A stretch of DNA of 64,000 nucleotides from Amarobacter sp964507025 (GTDB taxonomy: Bacteria; Chloroflexota; Dehalococcoidia; Tepidiformales; Tepidiformaceae): contig CAZDOK010000004.1 of the NCBI GenBank assembly GCA_964507025.1, positions 62,001 through 126,000 of the forward strand. The letters run 5' to 3'. Position numbers and translations under genes: made by a program. Of the stretch, positions 23,095 through 32,739 are shown in pieces (the stretch's first letter is position 1; each line of letters begins with the position of its first letter). Under the pieces are notes generated by a model. The model searched no databases. It worked only from the letters and a program-made list of their open reading frames with translations, and was not told the origin of the DNA.

Positions 23095-24414
23095 TCACTT
23101 CTGCGGGATAGACGTCAGGCGAACCCAGAGCGCGGGCGCTCCCGCTGGGTCGGCTGAGAAGACGCGCGTGGCGGTGAACAGCCCGAGCACCCGAGTCGAA
23201 TCGGCGAGGGCAACGATGCCAACGCGCTCCCAGGCGGGTACCTTTTCGTTCACGAGCAGGTCCGAGACCTTGCGTGTCATCCCGTGCCACGTGATGCGGT
23301 CGCCCGGCTGGAGCGGCCGCACCCGCAAGGCTCCCCGTGCAGCCCCTTCGCCCACCGCAAGTACCGGGCTCCCGGGTGTTGGATCGACCGCACTCGTAAG
23401 CACATCCACGCGCCACGGACCCGCGCGCGTGCTCCCCGGGACGTTGAGAATGGCGGCCGGGAAGGGCTCGCCGGCTTCGAGACGCGGCCCCAGGCGCACC
23501 TGACCGCATGACGCCTCAACCATGGTGTCGCCGAAGGCGACGCCACCCGCACCTTTGCGCAGTACCGCCCGCAGGTTTTCGACGCGCGTCCGGTTGGTCT
23601 CCGGCTGCAGGTGATAGAACGCTGCCTCGCGTTCGATCACAAGCGTAAGTGCTTCTGACGGGAGCTCCCGAAACGGCTCGAGCGCGAAGATCGCGCCAAT
23701 CGGGCCACGTTCGCGCGGTTGTACGTCAAAGGACCGTTTTTCCACAAATTCAAAGGCCTCACGCGCGCTCGACGCGAGCCCGCGGAGCGCATCGTCGACA
23801 GATGGATTGAGGGTGCGCAGCGTGTCGAGCACGCCGCCCCGCACCCGGCTCCGGGTGAATGCGGGATCGGCGTTACCCGGGTCGAACGCCGGCGTCACAC
23901 CGAACTCGGCGCAGATGGCCTCGGTGTCCTTGCGGGTGACGGCGAGCATGGGCCGCACCAGCCGGCGTTCGCTGGCACCGGGGATACTCGCGACCGGCAG
24001 CATCCCGCGGATGCCGCGAACCCCCGACCCGCGGACGATGCGCATCAGGACCGTTTCCGCCTGGTCGTCCGCAGTGTGGCCCGTGGCGACACAGTCCGCG
24101 TGTTCCTTGTCGGCCACGAACGCCATGAACTGGTAGCGCATCATGCGGGCTGTCTCCTCGATGCCCCGGCGCTGCCTGGCGGCCACCGCTGCGACATCCC
24201 CCTCGCCGGTCACGCACTCAACGTCGAGCTCCTTGCACAGGGCCCTCACCGACTCCATCTCAGTGGCCGACTCGGGGCGGAGCTTGTGGTCGAAATGAAC
24301 CGCCTCGACGTCAAACCCGAATCGCTCGCGCAGTCCCAGCAGCACCAGCAGCGTCGCTACCGAGTCGGCACCACCAGATACCGCGACGAGCACCCTGTTG
24401 ACACGCCGGAACAT
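23095..24414 (-). CDS. tilS: tRNA(Ile)-lysidine synthase
   Basis: Modifies C34 of tRNA-Ile(CAU) with lysine and ATP so that it reads AUA; essential. The PP-loop SGGADS is at residues 13-18, followed by FDHKL-type and GHTADDQAETVLMR segments. The 439-residue length includes the C-terminal tRNA-binding region. The ATG at 24414 is the only usual start codon near the PP-loop. The in-frame codons just upstream (24415-24465) look like a normal TilS N-terminus but have no ATG, GTG or TTG, so the true start may be non-canonical. It follows an FtsB-like gene by about 55 nt. Confidence 0.9.
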   Translation of the reverse strand: MFRRVNRVLVAVSGGADSVATLLVLLGLRERFGFDVEAVHFDHKLRPESATEMESVRALCKELDVECVTGEGDVAAVAARQRRGIEETARMMRYQFMAFVADKEHADCVATGHTADDQAETVLMRIVRGSGVRGIRGMLPVASIPGASERRLVRPMLAVTRKDTEAICAEFGVTPAFDPGNADPAFTRSRVRGGVLDTLRTLNPSVDDALRGLASSAREAFEFVEKRSFDVQPRERGPIGAIFALEPFRELPSEALTLVIEREAAFYHLQPETNRTRVENLRAVLRKGAGGVAFGDTMVEASCGQVRLGPRLEAGEPFPAAILNVPGSTRAGPWRVDVLTSAVDPTPGSPVLAVGEGAARGALRVRPLQPGDRITWHGMTRKVSDLLVNEKVPAWERVGIVALADSTRVLGLFTATRVFSADPAGAPALWVRLTSIPQK

Positions 24415-24469
24415 CCGCTCACGCGTGGCGAGAGCGATGACCTCCCGGCGGACACGGTCGAAGGTTGCC

Positions 24470-24811
24470 CTAGCGGGGGAAGAGGCGCTCCCACCAGGAG
24501 CCGGTGGGGTTCCCGTCGTCTCGGACAGGGGGGCTGGTGACCACAAAGGGGACTTCTCCCTCACGAATGTAGCCGAGCTGGCGGCGCGCCTGCTGTTCGA
24601 CGTAGGCATCCGAGCCGACGTAGTCGCGGACCGCCTCCAGGTACGCCTTCCTGTCCTCAAGCTCCTGCAACCGGCGCTCTGCAGCGGCCCGGTCATCGGA
24701 CAGCTGCTGGTTGCGGATCCAGCCGGTGGCCGCTGTATAGGCGAAATACCCGGCGACTGCCAGGCACGCGAAGACGATGAGGCGGGTGCGGGTACCCTGG
24801 AGCGCTCCCAT
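24470..24811 (-). CDS. FtsB/DivIC-family septum formation initiator
   Basis: 113 residues. Short cytoplasmic N-terminus, one membrane span (about 10-26, LIVFACLAVAGYFAYTA), then a coiled coil (about 35-62) and the family's C-terminal YIREGEVPFVV segment. Single-pass division proteins of this family bridge FtsL/DivIB and peptidoglycan synthases at the septum. It lies just downstream of a histidine phosphatase (9 nt) and upstream of tilS; DivIC-TilS adjacency is common in bacteria, which supports both calls. Confidence 0.85.
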   Translation of the reverse strand: MGALQGTRTRLIVFACLAVAGYFAYTAATGWIRNQQLSDDRAAAERRLQELEDRKAYLEAVRDYVGSDAYVEQQARRQLGYIREGEVPFVVTSPPVRDDGNPTGSWWERLFPR

Positions 24812-24820
24812 ACGCTGTCG

Positions 24821-25459
24821 TCACACGCTACGCGTCGCCGGGACAAGATTCAAGGCATCGAGATGGCAGACGTCGTTCAATCGCCGAACCGAGACGCGGC
24901 CGTTCCGCACGCTCACTTCGCTGATTGATGCCAGGTCGACCTGGAAGGCACGAAAGTTCTCGAGCGGCACATCCAGCAGGGTGCAGAGCAGCGCCTTGAT
25001 GACGAAGTTGTGCGAAGCGATGACGACGTCGCCACCGCCGGGGTCGCGGAGTTCGGCGGCAAGGCTCGCAAGCCGCCCGGCCACATCGCGCAGGCTCTCC
25101 CCTCCCGGAAGCGGTGTGTCGACCGCGTCGGGGCCTGTCCACCGAAGGATGAACTCGGGGAACCGCGTGCGCATGTGCGCGAAGTCGAGACCCTCCGTCT
25201 CTCCGACATCCATTTCGGTAAGCTCCTCCCGCGTTTCCGCCGGGATGCCTACGACTTGCGCCACCGCCTCCGCGACCCGGAGCGCCCGGGCCAGCGGACT
25301 CGAGTAGACCCGCGCAACCGGCGCCCCGGAGAAAGCCCTCCCGACAGCCTCCGCCTGTCGCTCACCCAGGTCCGTTAGGGGAACATCCGAGCGGCCAAGT
25401 CCCTTGCCATCGCGATTGAAGGCGGTCTCGCCGTGCCGGACCAGGTAGATCGCGGTCAT
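24821..25459 (-). CDS. Histidine phosphatase family protein
   Basis: 212 residues with the catalytic LVRHGET (Arg8, His9) at the N-terminus, YSSPLARALRVAE, and the second histidine in ASHNFVIKALL. The size and layout fit cobC/GpmB-like phosphatases; substrates range from phosphoglycerate to alpha-ribazole phosphate and are not predictable here. The ATG at 25459 overlaps the upstream GNAT stop by 4 nt (ATGA), indicating coupling. Confidence 0.88.
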   Translation of the reverse strand: MTAIYLVRHGETAFNRDGKGLGRSDVPLTDLGERQAEAVGRAFSGAPVARVYSSPLARALRVAEAVAQVVGIPAETREELTEMDVGETEGLDFAHMRTRFPEFILRWTGPDAVDTPLPGGESLRDVAGRLASLAAELRDPGGGDVVIASHNFVIKALLCTLLDVPLENFRAFQVDLASISEVSVRNGRVSVRRLNDVCHLDALNLVPATRSV

Positions 25460-25977
25460 GTGTCCTGCTCGGGCGCACTGAGCGGAGCCCACAGTCGTGA
25501 GATGAAGGGAGAGAAGCCGATAGACCGCCAGAACTCTGCGGCGTCGGTGTCGGCCGCCATCACCGTCATCTCGAAGTGTGAAAGCCCGTCGACCTCCCGC
25601 GCCCAGCGCGCGACTGCCTCAAACAGGGCACGTCCCACGCCGCGGCGCCTGAATTGCTCCGAGACGTAGAGGTAGCCGATCGTCGCGTGCCGTTCGGGCA
25701 GCCGGTCCGGCGGGTTGGCCTCGACCCCGCCGCTGATGAATCCCGCGAGAGCGCCGTTGATCTCTGCAACAAAGGCGGCGGACTGGCGGCGGCCGAGCGT
25801 CTCCTGGAACTGGGCGAGGAACTCCGGTTGTAAGACGGGAACGGGTACGATGCGCCGGTCGACCAGCGCGTTATGTTCGCGAGCCCTCTGCCACATCCCA
25901 AACAGGGCCGGGCCATCGCCAGGCGTGGCCGGTCGAATGCTCACTCCGCCTACTGGTACTGGCCGAACCGCCGCCAT
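25456..25977 (-). CDS. GNAT-family N-acetyltransferase
   Basis: 173 residues with a typical GNAT core: GYLYVSEQFRRRGVGRALFE (Q/RxxGxG/A acetyl-CoA loop) and a C-terminal FWRSIGFSPF strand-helix. The ATG at 25977 has GAGG 5 nt upstream but overlaps the preceding gene by 28 nt; a GTG at 25944 is the alternative start. Substrate unknown. Part of a tightly packed minus-strand run. Confidence 0.82.
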   Translation of the reverse strand: MAAVRPVPVGGVSIRPATPGDGPALFGMWQRAREHNALVDRRIVPVPVLQPEFLAQFQETLGRRQSAAFVAEINGALAGFISGGVEANPPDRLPERHATIGYLYVSEQFRRRGVGRALFEAVARWAREVDGLSHFEMTVMAADTDAAEFWRSIGFSPFISRLWAPLSAPEQDT

Positions 25978-26639
25978 AGCTCCCTCGCCTTCGATCGTTC
26001 GTCGAGGACGATACCATCACGCGTAATCGCCCCGCACTCGCGGTGCGGGAATAGCGCCGCCGCCAGTGCCTCGGGACGCGCTGTCAGCGTTTGGTCGGCC
26101 TGCATGCGCATGGAGAGCACGACGCCACCATCGGCAGGCCTGAATCGCACCCAGGCCGTCGCGGCCCGCAGATCATACTCGCGGACCCGCTCTCCGCGCT
26201 CTTCGCGCCACGGCATCGTGGTCTGCCGGGCGAAATCGTCGATGGCCCGCTGCGCCTCAGCGGGTGAGAGCTCCGGCATCACCATGCTGTAGTCGGCCCA
26301 GAGCATTGCTGCCTGGGGCGGGGGCGCGCTGAGTGCCACCTCTTCGACGGCAACCACGGCGAGGTCCTCGGTCGCCTCCTCGCGGAGCCGCCTTGCGAAC
26401 TCATCCACCGGGACGGACTCATCCAGCGTGACGTCCATCACCTCGCGTTCTGCGGTGAACCCCAATGGCAGCGGCGATGCGAAGGCCAGCTTTGGGTGTG
26501 GCGTAAACCCCTGAGAGTACGACAGCGGCAGTTCAGCCCGCCGGATCGCGCGCTCCCAGAAGCGGAGCACGTCAAGGTGCGAGATGTAGCGGACACGGTC
26601 GCCCTTGCGGAACCAGACGCGGATGCGCTGCGCGGTCAT
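25950..26639 (-). CDS. TIGR03936/DUF2344 family protein
   Basis: 229 residues recognised from the family opening IRVWFRKGDRVRYISHLDVL and SQGFTPHPKLAFASPLPLGF. Members are usually fused to, or encoded beside, radical-SAM enzymes of the B12-binding type, and are thought to act in RNA modification or ribosome-related steps; the function is not established. No radical-SAM partner is seen in this window, only the B12-dependent mutase genes upstream in the same run. Confidence 0.85.
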   Translation of the reverse strand: MTAQRIRVWFRKGDRVRYISHLDVLRFWERAIRRAELPLSYSQGFTPHPKLAFASPLPLGFTAEREVMDVTLDESVPVDEFARRLREEATEDLAVVAVEEVALSAPPPQAAMLWADYSMVMPELSPAEAQRAIDDFARQTTMPWREERGERVREYDLRAATAWVRFRPADGGVVLSMRMQADQTLTARPEALAAALFPHRECGAITRDGIVLDERSKARELWRRFGQYQ

Positions 26640-26679
26640 TCGGGCGATCCTACCACGCGGCCGGGCGCGTTCCCGTTGC

Positions 26680-27615
26680 TCAGATCAGCACCGATGCAGC
26701 GAGATCCTCGGCGGCACTGTGCGGGTCAAGCTCCCGAGCTGCGACGCGCTTCACCAGGGCCTCGAGTTCCTGGTCAGGAGTGGCGGCCCGGATTCGCTCC
26801 AGTACGATCTGTCGCGTGATCGAGAGCACCTGGTGCCGGGCGTCTTCCTCCCGATGCTTCGCCAGTTGCCCCGATTCCGAAAGGTACCGGTGATGCTCCG
26901 CGATCGCGTCCGCCAGCGCGTCGAGACCCTCTCCCTTCGTTGCCGTGGTCTTCAGAATGGGGGGCCGCCTCGACCCGGCCGGCGAGAGCGCGAGGAGTGC
27001 CTGCAGCTGGCTCACCAGGATGTCCGCACCCGGGTGGTCCGCCTTGTTGACCACCAGGATGTCGGCGATCTCGATGATCCCGGCCTTGAGCGCCTGGATG
27101 TCATCGCCGGTGCCCGGGTTGTTCACCAGGATCGTGGTCATCGCCGTCCCGGCGATCTCCACCTCGTCCTGGCCGGCCCCGATGGTCTCGATGAGGACGC
27201 AGTCGAAGCCGAATGCGTCCATGACTGCCACCACATCGGCGATCGAAGGCGCAAGGCCACCCAGGGCGCCGCGGCCTGCCATGCTCCGCATGTACACGCC
27301 CGGATCGAGCGCGAGCTCCTGCATGCGGATACGGTCGCCAAGGATGGCACCCTTGGTGAACGGGCTCGAGGGGTCGACCGCAACGATGCCGACAGTCATG
27401 CCGCGTTTCCGGTATTCGGCCGCAAGAGCGCCGGTAAGGGTGCTCTTGCCCGAACCGGCGCCACCAGTGATGCCGATGATGTGCGTCTTGCCAGAATGCG
27501 GGAACAGGGCGCGTACATAGTCGCGCCCCTCGGGCGTGCTGTTTTCGACGCGGCTGATGATCCGGGCGAGCGCACGGCGGTCGCCGGAGAGGAACCGCTG
27601 GACCAGGTCGTCCAC
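26680..27615 (-). CDS. meaB: MeaB/ArgK-type GTPase, methylmalonyl-CoA mutase chaperone
   Basis: 311-residue G3E-family P-loop GTPase. The Walker A motif is GGAGSGKST (about 51-59), then DPSSPF and the MeaB-type RSMAGRGALGGLA and ETIGAGQDEVEIA segments, with NKADHPGADI as the guanine motif. MeaB proteins protect and reload the mutase with adenosylcobalamin. The start is GTG, 2 nt after the B12-binding subunit stop. Position directly after that subunit makes the partner assignment secure. Confidence 0.93.
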   Translation of the reverse strand: MDDLVQRFLSGDRRALARIISRVENSTPEGRDYVRALFPHSGKTHIIGITGGAGSGKSTLTGALAAEYRKRGMTVGIVAVDPSSPFTKGAILGDRIRMQELALDPGVYMRSMAGRGALGGLAPSIADVVAVMDAFGFDCVLIETIGAGQDEVEIAGTAMTTILVNNPGTGDDIQALKAGIIEIADILVVNKADHPGADILVSQLQALLALSPAGSRRPPILKTTATKGEGLDALADAIAEHHRYLSESGQLAKHREEDARHQVLSITRQIVLERIRAATPDQELEALVKRVAARELDPHSAAEDLAASVLI

Positions 27616-27617
27616 GA

Positions 27618-28028
27618 TTACTTCTTCACGTTGTCGTAGACGAACTTGACTATGTCCTGGGTATTGGTCCCCGGCCGGAAGATCGCCTGGAAACCAAGCT
27701 TTGTGAGCGCATCCGTGTCCTCTTCTGGGATGATCCCGCCGCAGAACAGCAGGACGTCGTCGACGCCGCGCTTCTTAAGCTCTTCGACCACGCGCGGGAA
27801 GAGCTCGAGGTGCGCACCTGAGAGGATGCTGAGGCCAACGACATCGACATCTTCCTGAAGCGCGGCTTCGGCAATCATCTCCGGGGTCTGGCGGATGCCG
27901 GTGTAGATCACCTCGCAACCACCGTCCCGCAGTGCGCGTGCGACCACCTTCGCTCCTCGGTCGTGGCCGTCCAGGCCAGGCTTGGCGATCAAGACGCGGA
28001 TCTGCGCCGTTGTGGTGCTCGTGCTCAT
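27618..28028 (-). CDS. Methylmalonyl-CoA mutase, cobalamin-binding subunit
   Basis: 136 residues forming a stand-alone B12-binding domain. The hallmark DGHDRG holds His22, the lower axial cobalt ligand, followed by SILSGAHLEL and FCGGIIPEED. It would pair with the separate catalytic chain (29850-31505), the two-gene arrangement known from archaea and many Gram-positive bacteria. The ATG at 28028 is preferred over an in-frame GTG at 28034 because GGGGAG sits 7 nt upstream. Confidence 0.93.
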   Translation of the reverse strand: MSTSTTTAQIRVLIAKPGLDGHDRGAKVVARALRDGGCEVIYTGIRQTPEMIAEAALQEDVDVVGLSILSGAHLELFPRVVEELKKRGVDDVLLFCGGIIPEEDTDALTKLGFQAIFRPGTNTQDIVKFVYDNVKK

Positions 28029-28079
28029 ACTCACTCTCCCCGGGGTTCGTTTTGTAGTGCCTAGGTTAGCGTCCGCTCG

Positions 28080-28469
28080 CTACTTGCGCTGGACCAACTG
28101 CAGGTTCACGCCATGGCTCGATTTCGCCGAGACGAACGCCACGCCGTTGTTCGCACTCCCCACCCGCGCCCCTGCCGCGCGCAGGTGCTCGACGGCGGCA
28201 TCGATGTCATCGACTTCGATCGAGAGCAGGAACGTGCCTTCGCCGCGCTCGGCAGCAAACTGGGCCACCGGTCCTTCGCTGGTGAGCGGCTGGATGAATT
28301 CCAGGTCGCTCTCGCCCACCGTCATGAACGCGTTCTTGATCCCGAGCGCCGCGACTTCGCCCCCCTTGCTGGAATCGACGGAAAAGCCGAAGTTGCGCGA
28401 GTAGGTCGCCAGCGCGGTGTCGAGGTCCTTCACCACGATGCCCACGTGGTCGATGCGCTTTGCTTTCAT
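28080..28469 (-). CDS. VOC-family protein, methylmalonyl-CoA epimerase-like (third copy)
   Basis: 129 residues in two beta-alpha-beta-beta-beta modules. It opens with IDHVGIVVKDLD (metal His), has an FLLSIEVDDIDAAVEHL second module and ends near VNLQLV. The size and pattern fit the epimerase family, but the expected C-terminal VELE-type glutamate ligand is not obvious, so activity is uncertain. One base separates its ATG from the preceding VOC stop. Confidence 0.75.
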   Translation of the reverse strand: MKAKRIDHVGIVVKDLDTALATYSRNFGFSVDSSKGGEVAALGIKNAFMTVGESDLEFIQPLTSEGPVAQFAAERGEGTFLLSIEVDDIDAAVEHLRAAGARVGSANNGVAFVSAKSSHGVNLQLVQRK

Positions 28470-28470
28470 G

Positions 28471-28881
28471 TCAGTTTCCCTCCACCGGGATCGCGTTGTA
28501 CTGGATAACGGCGAATGGCACGCCGCTGGTGCCGTCCTTCACCGAGGCGATCTTCGCGCCTGGTTGAACAGCCGGCCGCGGGTCGCTCACGGGGTAGCCG
28601 AGGCCACGCAGGTGGGCCACCGCCGCGTCGATGTCTTCTACCGCGAGCACCATGCCCCAGAGCCTGGCCTTCACCTCTTCGTCCGGGTTCACCTGGGGTG
28701 GCCCCGCGAACTCGAGCACGACTTCCTGGAGCTTGGCGAAAGCGAGCTGTGCGGACGTGCCGGGACGGATCATCTTCCGCTTGATCTCGATCCCAAGGTT
28801 GTCGGAGAACGTCTGGGCGACGGCGCCGCTGTTGTTCGATGAGATCACGATGTGGTCGATGTGGGTCGCGCCGATACCCAT
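28471..28881 (-). CDS. VOC-family protein, epimerase-like (second copy)
   Basis: 136 residues with IDHIVISSNNSG at the N-terminus and GMVLAVEDIDAAVAHL in the second module. It is more divergent than its neighbours. Start and preceding stop share one base (TGATG), so it is translated with the adjacent genes. It may act on another CoA ester or be a structural partner; substrate unknown. Confidence 0.72.
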   Translation of the reverse strand: MGIGATHIDHIVISSNNSGAVAQTFSDNLGIEIKRKMIRPGTSAQLAFAKLQEVVLEFAGPPQVNPDEEVKARLWGMVLAVEDIDAAVAHLRGLGYPVSDPRPAVQPGAKIASVKDGTSGVPFAVIQYNAIPVEGN

Positions 28882-29294
28882 CAGTGGTGCCTTTCCGCGA
28901 GCGGCGTCGCGAACTCGACCAGGACCCCGTGGTTCGCCTTCGGGTGGAGGAAGCAGATCATGCCGGCGAGGCCGAGTCGCGGCTTCTGGTCGATCAGCTC
29001 GATGCCCTTTGCCCTAGCCCCCTCGAGCTCGGCATCGACATTGTCTGATTCGAAACAGATGTGGTGCATCCCTTCGCCACGCGAGGCAAGAAACTTCGCC
29101 ACGCCGGTGTCGTCCCGCGTCGGCTCCAGCAGCTCGATCTCCGAGTTGCCGATCTGGAGGAGCACCCCACGCACGCCCTGGTCTTCGATGACGCGGTCGG
29201 CAGTGACGGGAAGCTCGAGGGCATCGCGATAGAACTTGAGCGCCTCATCGGCGCTGTGAACGACGACGCCCACGTGGTGGATCTTGGTCAGCAT
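28881..29294 (-). CDS. mce: Methylmalonyl-CoA epimerase
   Basis: 137 residues, best match of the three VOC copies to the epimerase family: IHHVGVVVHSADEAL at the start (metal His), IELLEP, GEGMHHICFESDNVD (second His) and the late HGVLVEFA with the Glu ligand. It would interconvert (S)- and (R)-methylmalonyl-CoA to feed the mutase. The ATG at 29294 is chosen because the upstream in-frame sequence overlaps the DinB gene and does not resemble the family. Confidence 0.85.
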   Translation of the reverse strand: MLTKIHHVGVVVHSADEALKFYRDALELPVTADRVIEDQGVRGVLLQIGNSEIELLEPTRDDTGVAKFLASRGEGMHHICFESDNVDAELEGARAKGIELIDQKPRLGLAGMICFLHPKANHGVLVEFATPLAERHH

Positions 29295-29310
29295 GCGGTT
29301 GGTGTGCCCC

Positions 29311-29849
29311 TCAGGTGTTTGATGTGACTTCTTCGACCACCGACTGTGGTCCGGTGCGGCGAGCGCCCTCCATGCCCGCAAGCCGGGCGGCAATGTGGTG
29401 CCAGTGCTCGCGGTCGTGGTCGACCATCGCCTGGGCCAGCCGGCCGTACGGAGAGCCCTCAGCCGTCAGGTCTTCATCGGAGACATTCGACAGCTCCTCC
29501 AGCAGCCGCATGCGACCACCCTTCAGCTGCTCGAGCACGCTCCAGAAGTTCAGGTCTCGCTTGCGTTCGACGTGGTCGTTGTTCCAGGTATCCTGGTTCG
29601 CCGGGTCGAAATCAAAGAGGCCCGGCCGCGCCCCATGCCGCAGCTCGCGGATAGCAGCGACCACCTCGGCCTCCCACGATGCCACGTGCCCGACGATGTC
29701 CTTGAGCGACCAGTCGCCAATGAATGCCCGGTCGATGTCGCGGATGCGGCACGTTTCGATGTTGCGGATCAGCTGGTTCCGTTCGAGGTCAAGCTCGCTC
29801 AGCAATCGGCGCCGCTCGTCGGCGCGCCCGCGGACATCGTCGTCGGTCA

Positions 29850-29850
<1 letters not shown>
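29311..29850 (-). CDS. DinB/ClbS-like protein
   Basis: 179 residues resembling the ClbS/DfsB branch of the DinB superfamily: SLKDIVGHVASWEAEV (first His), NNDHVERKRDL, and VDHDREHWHHIAARLAG (further His). ClbS itself protects against a genotoxin, but most members are uncharacterised. Its ATG shares one base with the mutase stop (TAATG), so it is coupled to the mutase gene. Confidence 0.78.
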
Positions 29851-31505
<1,655 letters not shown>

Positions 31506-31565
31506 TATGTGGAGACTCCGGGACGCATGGAGGCCCGCCCTCGAGAGCAGGCATTTCTGGCCCGA

Positions 31566-31571
31566 AGTATA
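31566..31571 (-). promoter_or_regulatory. -10-like box TATACT upstream of the mutase operon
   Basis: Minus-strand TATACT 60 nt before the mutase ATG. It is the only good -10 match in that stretch. Confidence 0.35.
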
Positions 31572-31606
31572 GGCGGCCCGGGGTTGGCCCGGCAAACCGC
31601 CGTGGA

Positions 31607-31753
31607 CTACGGATCGCGCGTGTCCCGGGCCCTATCGACCAGGCGCTTGAGCCGCTCGGCCTCGAAGTCGATGGGTTCCCGAACAATGGCCAGCCGCCGC
31701 CGGCGCTCGTGGAGCTCGTCGTCGTAGGTGTGGATGCGTTCTGCGTGTCCCAT
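31607..31753 (-). CDS. Small charged hypothetical protein (48 aa)
   Basis: 48 residues from ATG 31753: MGHAERIHTYDDELHERRRR, then an acidic/basic helical stretch ending DTRDP. Third codon positions are almost all G or C, as in real genes here, and the composition suggests one long charged helix. It lies directly upstream of the mutase gene on the same strand. A CATAGT box is 3 nt before the ATG and no ribosome site is seen. No family recognised. Confidence 0.45.
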   Translation of the reverse strand: MGHAERIHTYDDELHERRRRLAIVREPIDFEAERLKRLVDRARDTRDP

Positions 31754-31892
31754 ATCACTATGTTCGGCCGGATGCCCCGCAAGAATACTCCGCATCCTCC
31801 CGAATCTCTCCCCGGCATTCCACCACAGCACGCCCGGGGTCTCAGGGACAGGCCTGGCATAAATAGGGGCTTCCCCTCTTGACAAAGATCTT

Positions 31893-31898
31893 TATAAT
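31893..31898 (+). promoter_or_regulatory. -10 box TATAAT
   Basis: Consensus TATAAT 43 nt before the regulator's GTG at 31942. A TTGACA at 31879-31884 is only 8 nt upstream and cannot be its -35. Confidence 0.4.
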
Positions 31899-31941
31899 CA
31901 GCGTCCACGCTCCGGGAAGGTGGCGCCCGGGTGGGAATTCG

Positions 31942-32700
31942 GTGAAGATTCCGCGCTCATCTTTCGAAAGTTGCCTTCTGGTGGCGCCCTACGAGGCGTC
32001 CACTCGCGGCTTCGTGCGAGCGCTCCACGAAGCCGGCATGGCCGTTCTCGAACGCGAACCCGGCCCGTCGGCACTTGCGCTCGCCTGCAGCGGCGAGTTC
32101 ACCGCAGTCGCATGGTTTGTCGATCCACGCTCCGCCACAGCTCCTCTCGCAATCGTGGAGCTCGCTGCAGCGGGCGTCCCGATGGTCGCCATCCATGCCG
32201 GTGGCTCGGCCGAACTGATCGCAGAATGCCTCCTTGCCGGCGCCGATGCCTGCCTCGATCTCGCGGCCGACCCCCGCGTCGTGGTCGCGCAGGTGAGGGC
32301 CGTGCTCCGGCGCCATGGGGCGTATGATGGAAGGGCAGCGGAAGAATCCGGCCTGCTTCAGGTTGGGGACTTAACCGTCGATGTAGATAGATGCGAGGTG
32401 CAGCGCGCGGGAGCGCACGTGGCCCTCACGGCATCGGAGTTTCGGATCGTGGAGTACATGGCCCGCCACAGCGGACGTGTTCTCCGCCCTCACGAAATCC
32501 TCAATGCCGTGACGACTGACTACGAGTATCTCCCGCGGGAAGCACAGGATGTCTTCAAGGTGTATGTCCGCCGCATCCGGCGCAAGCTGGAACCCGTCGA
32601 GCACGAGCCGCGATACCTGGTGACGGTCCGGGGCTTCGGCTACAGGCTTGAAGGCGGGAACCCGGCACGCCCGGCCACCGTGGCGGCCCACACCGCGTAG
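31942..32700 (+). CDS. OmpR/PhoB-type regulator with degenerate receiver
   Basis: 252 residues: receiver-like domain (1-120) and winged helix (about 145-240; LTASEFRIVEYMARHSGRVL, VYVRRIRRKL, VRGFGYRLEGG). The receiver lacks the acidic pair (LLVAPYEA where VDDE is usual), the conserved Thr/Ser, and the Lys of TKPF (CLDLAAD). An Asp in WFVDPR may occupy the phosphosite. It may therefore work without phosphorylation. No kinase gene adjoins it. The start is GTG with GGTGGGA upstream; a longer reading from TTG 31879 overlaps the promoter. It is divergent from the methylmalonyl-CoA mutase run, which it may control (inference). Confidence 0.8.
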   Translation: MKIPRSSFESCLLVAPYEASTRGFVRALHEAGMAVLEREPGPSALALACSGEFTAVAWFVDPRSATAPLAIVELAAAGVPMVAIHAGGSAELIAECLLAGADACLDLAADPRVVVAQVRAVLRRHGAYDGRAAEESGLLQVGDLTVDVDRCEVQRAGAHVALTASEFRIVEYMARHSGRVLRPHEILNAVTTDYEYLPREAQDVFKVYVRRIRRKLEPVEHEPRYLVTVRGFGYRLEGGNPARPATVAAHTA

Positions 32701-32739
32701 GCATCCTGGCTCCCGGGCGCCAATGGCCTCCCGGGAGTA

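Noticed and set aside
31879..31898. TTGACA and TATAAT as one promoter
   Set aside because: They are only 8 nt apart, far less than the 16-18 nt needed; the TTG may also be a false start for the regulator.
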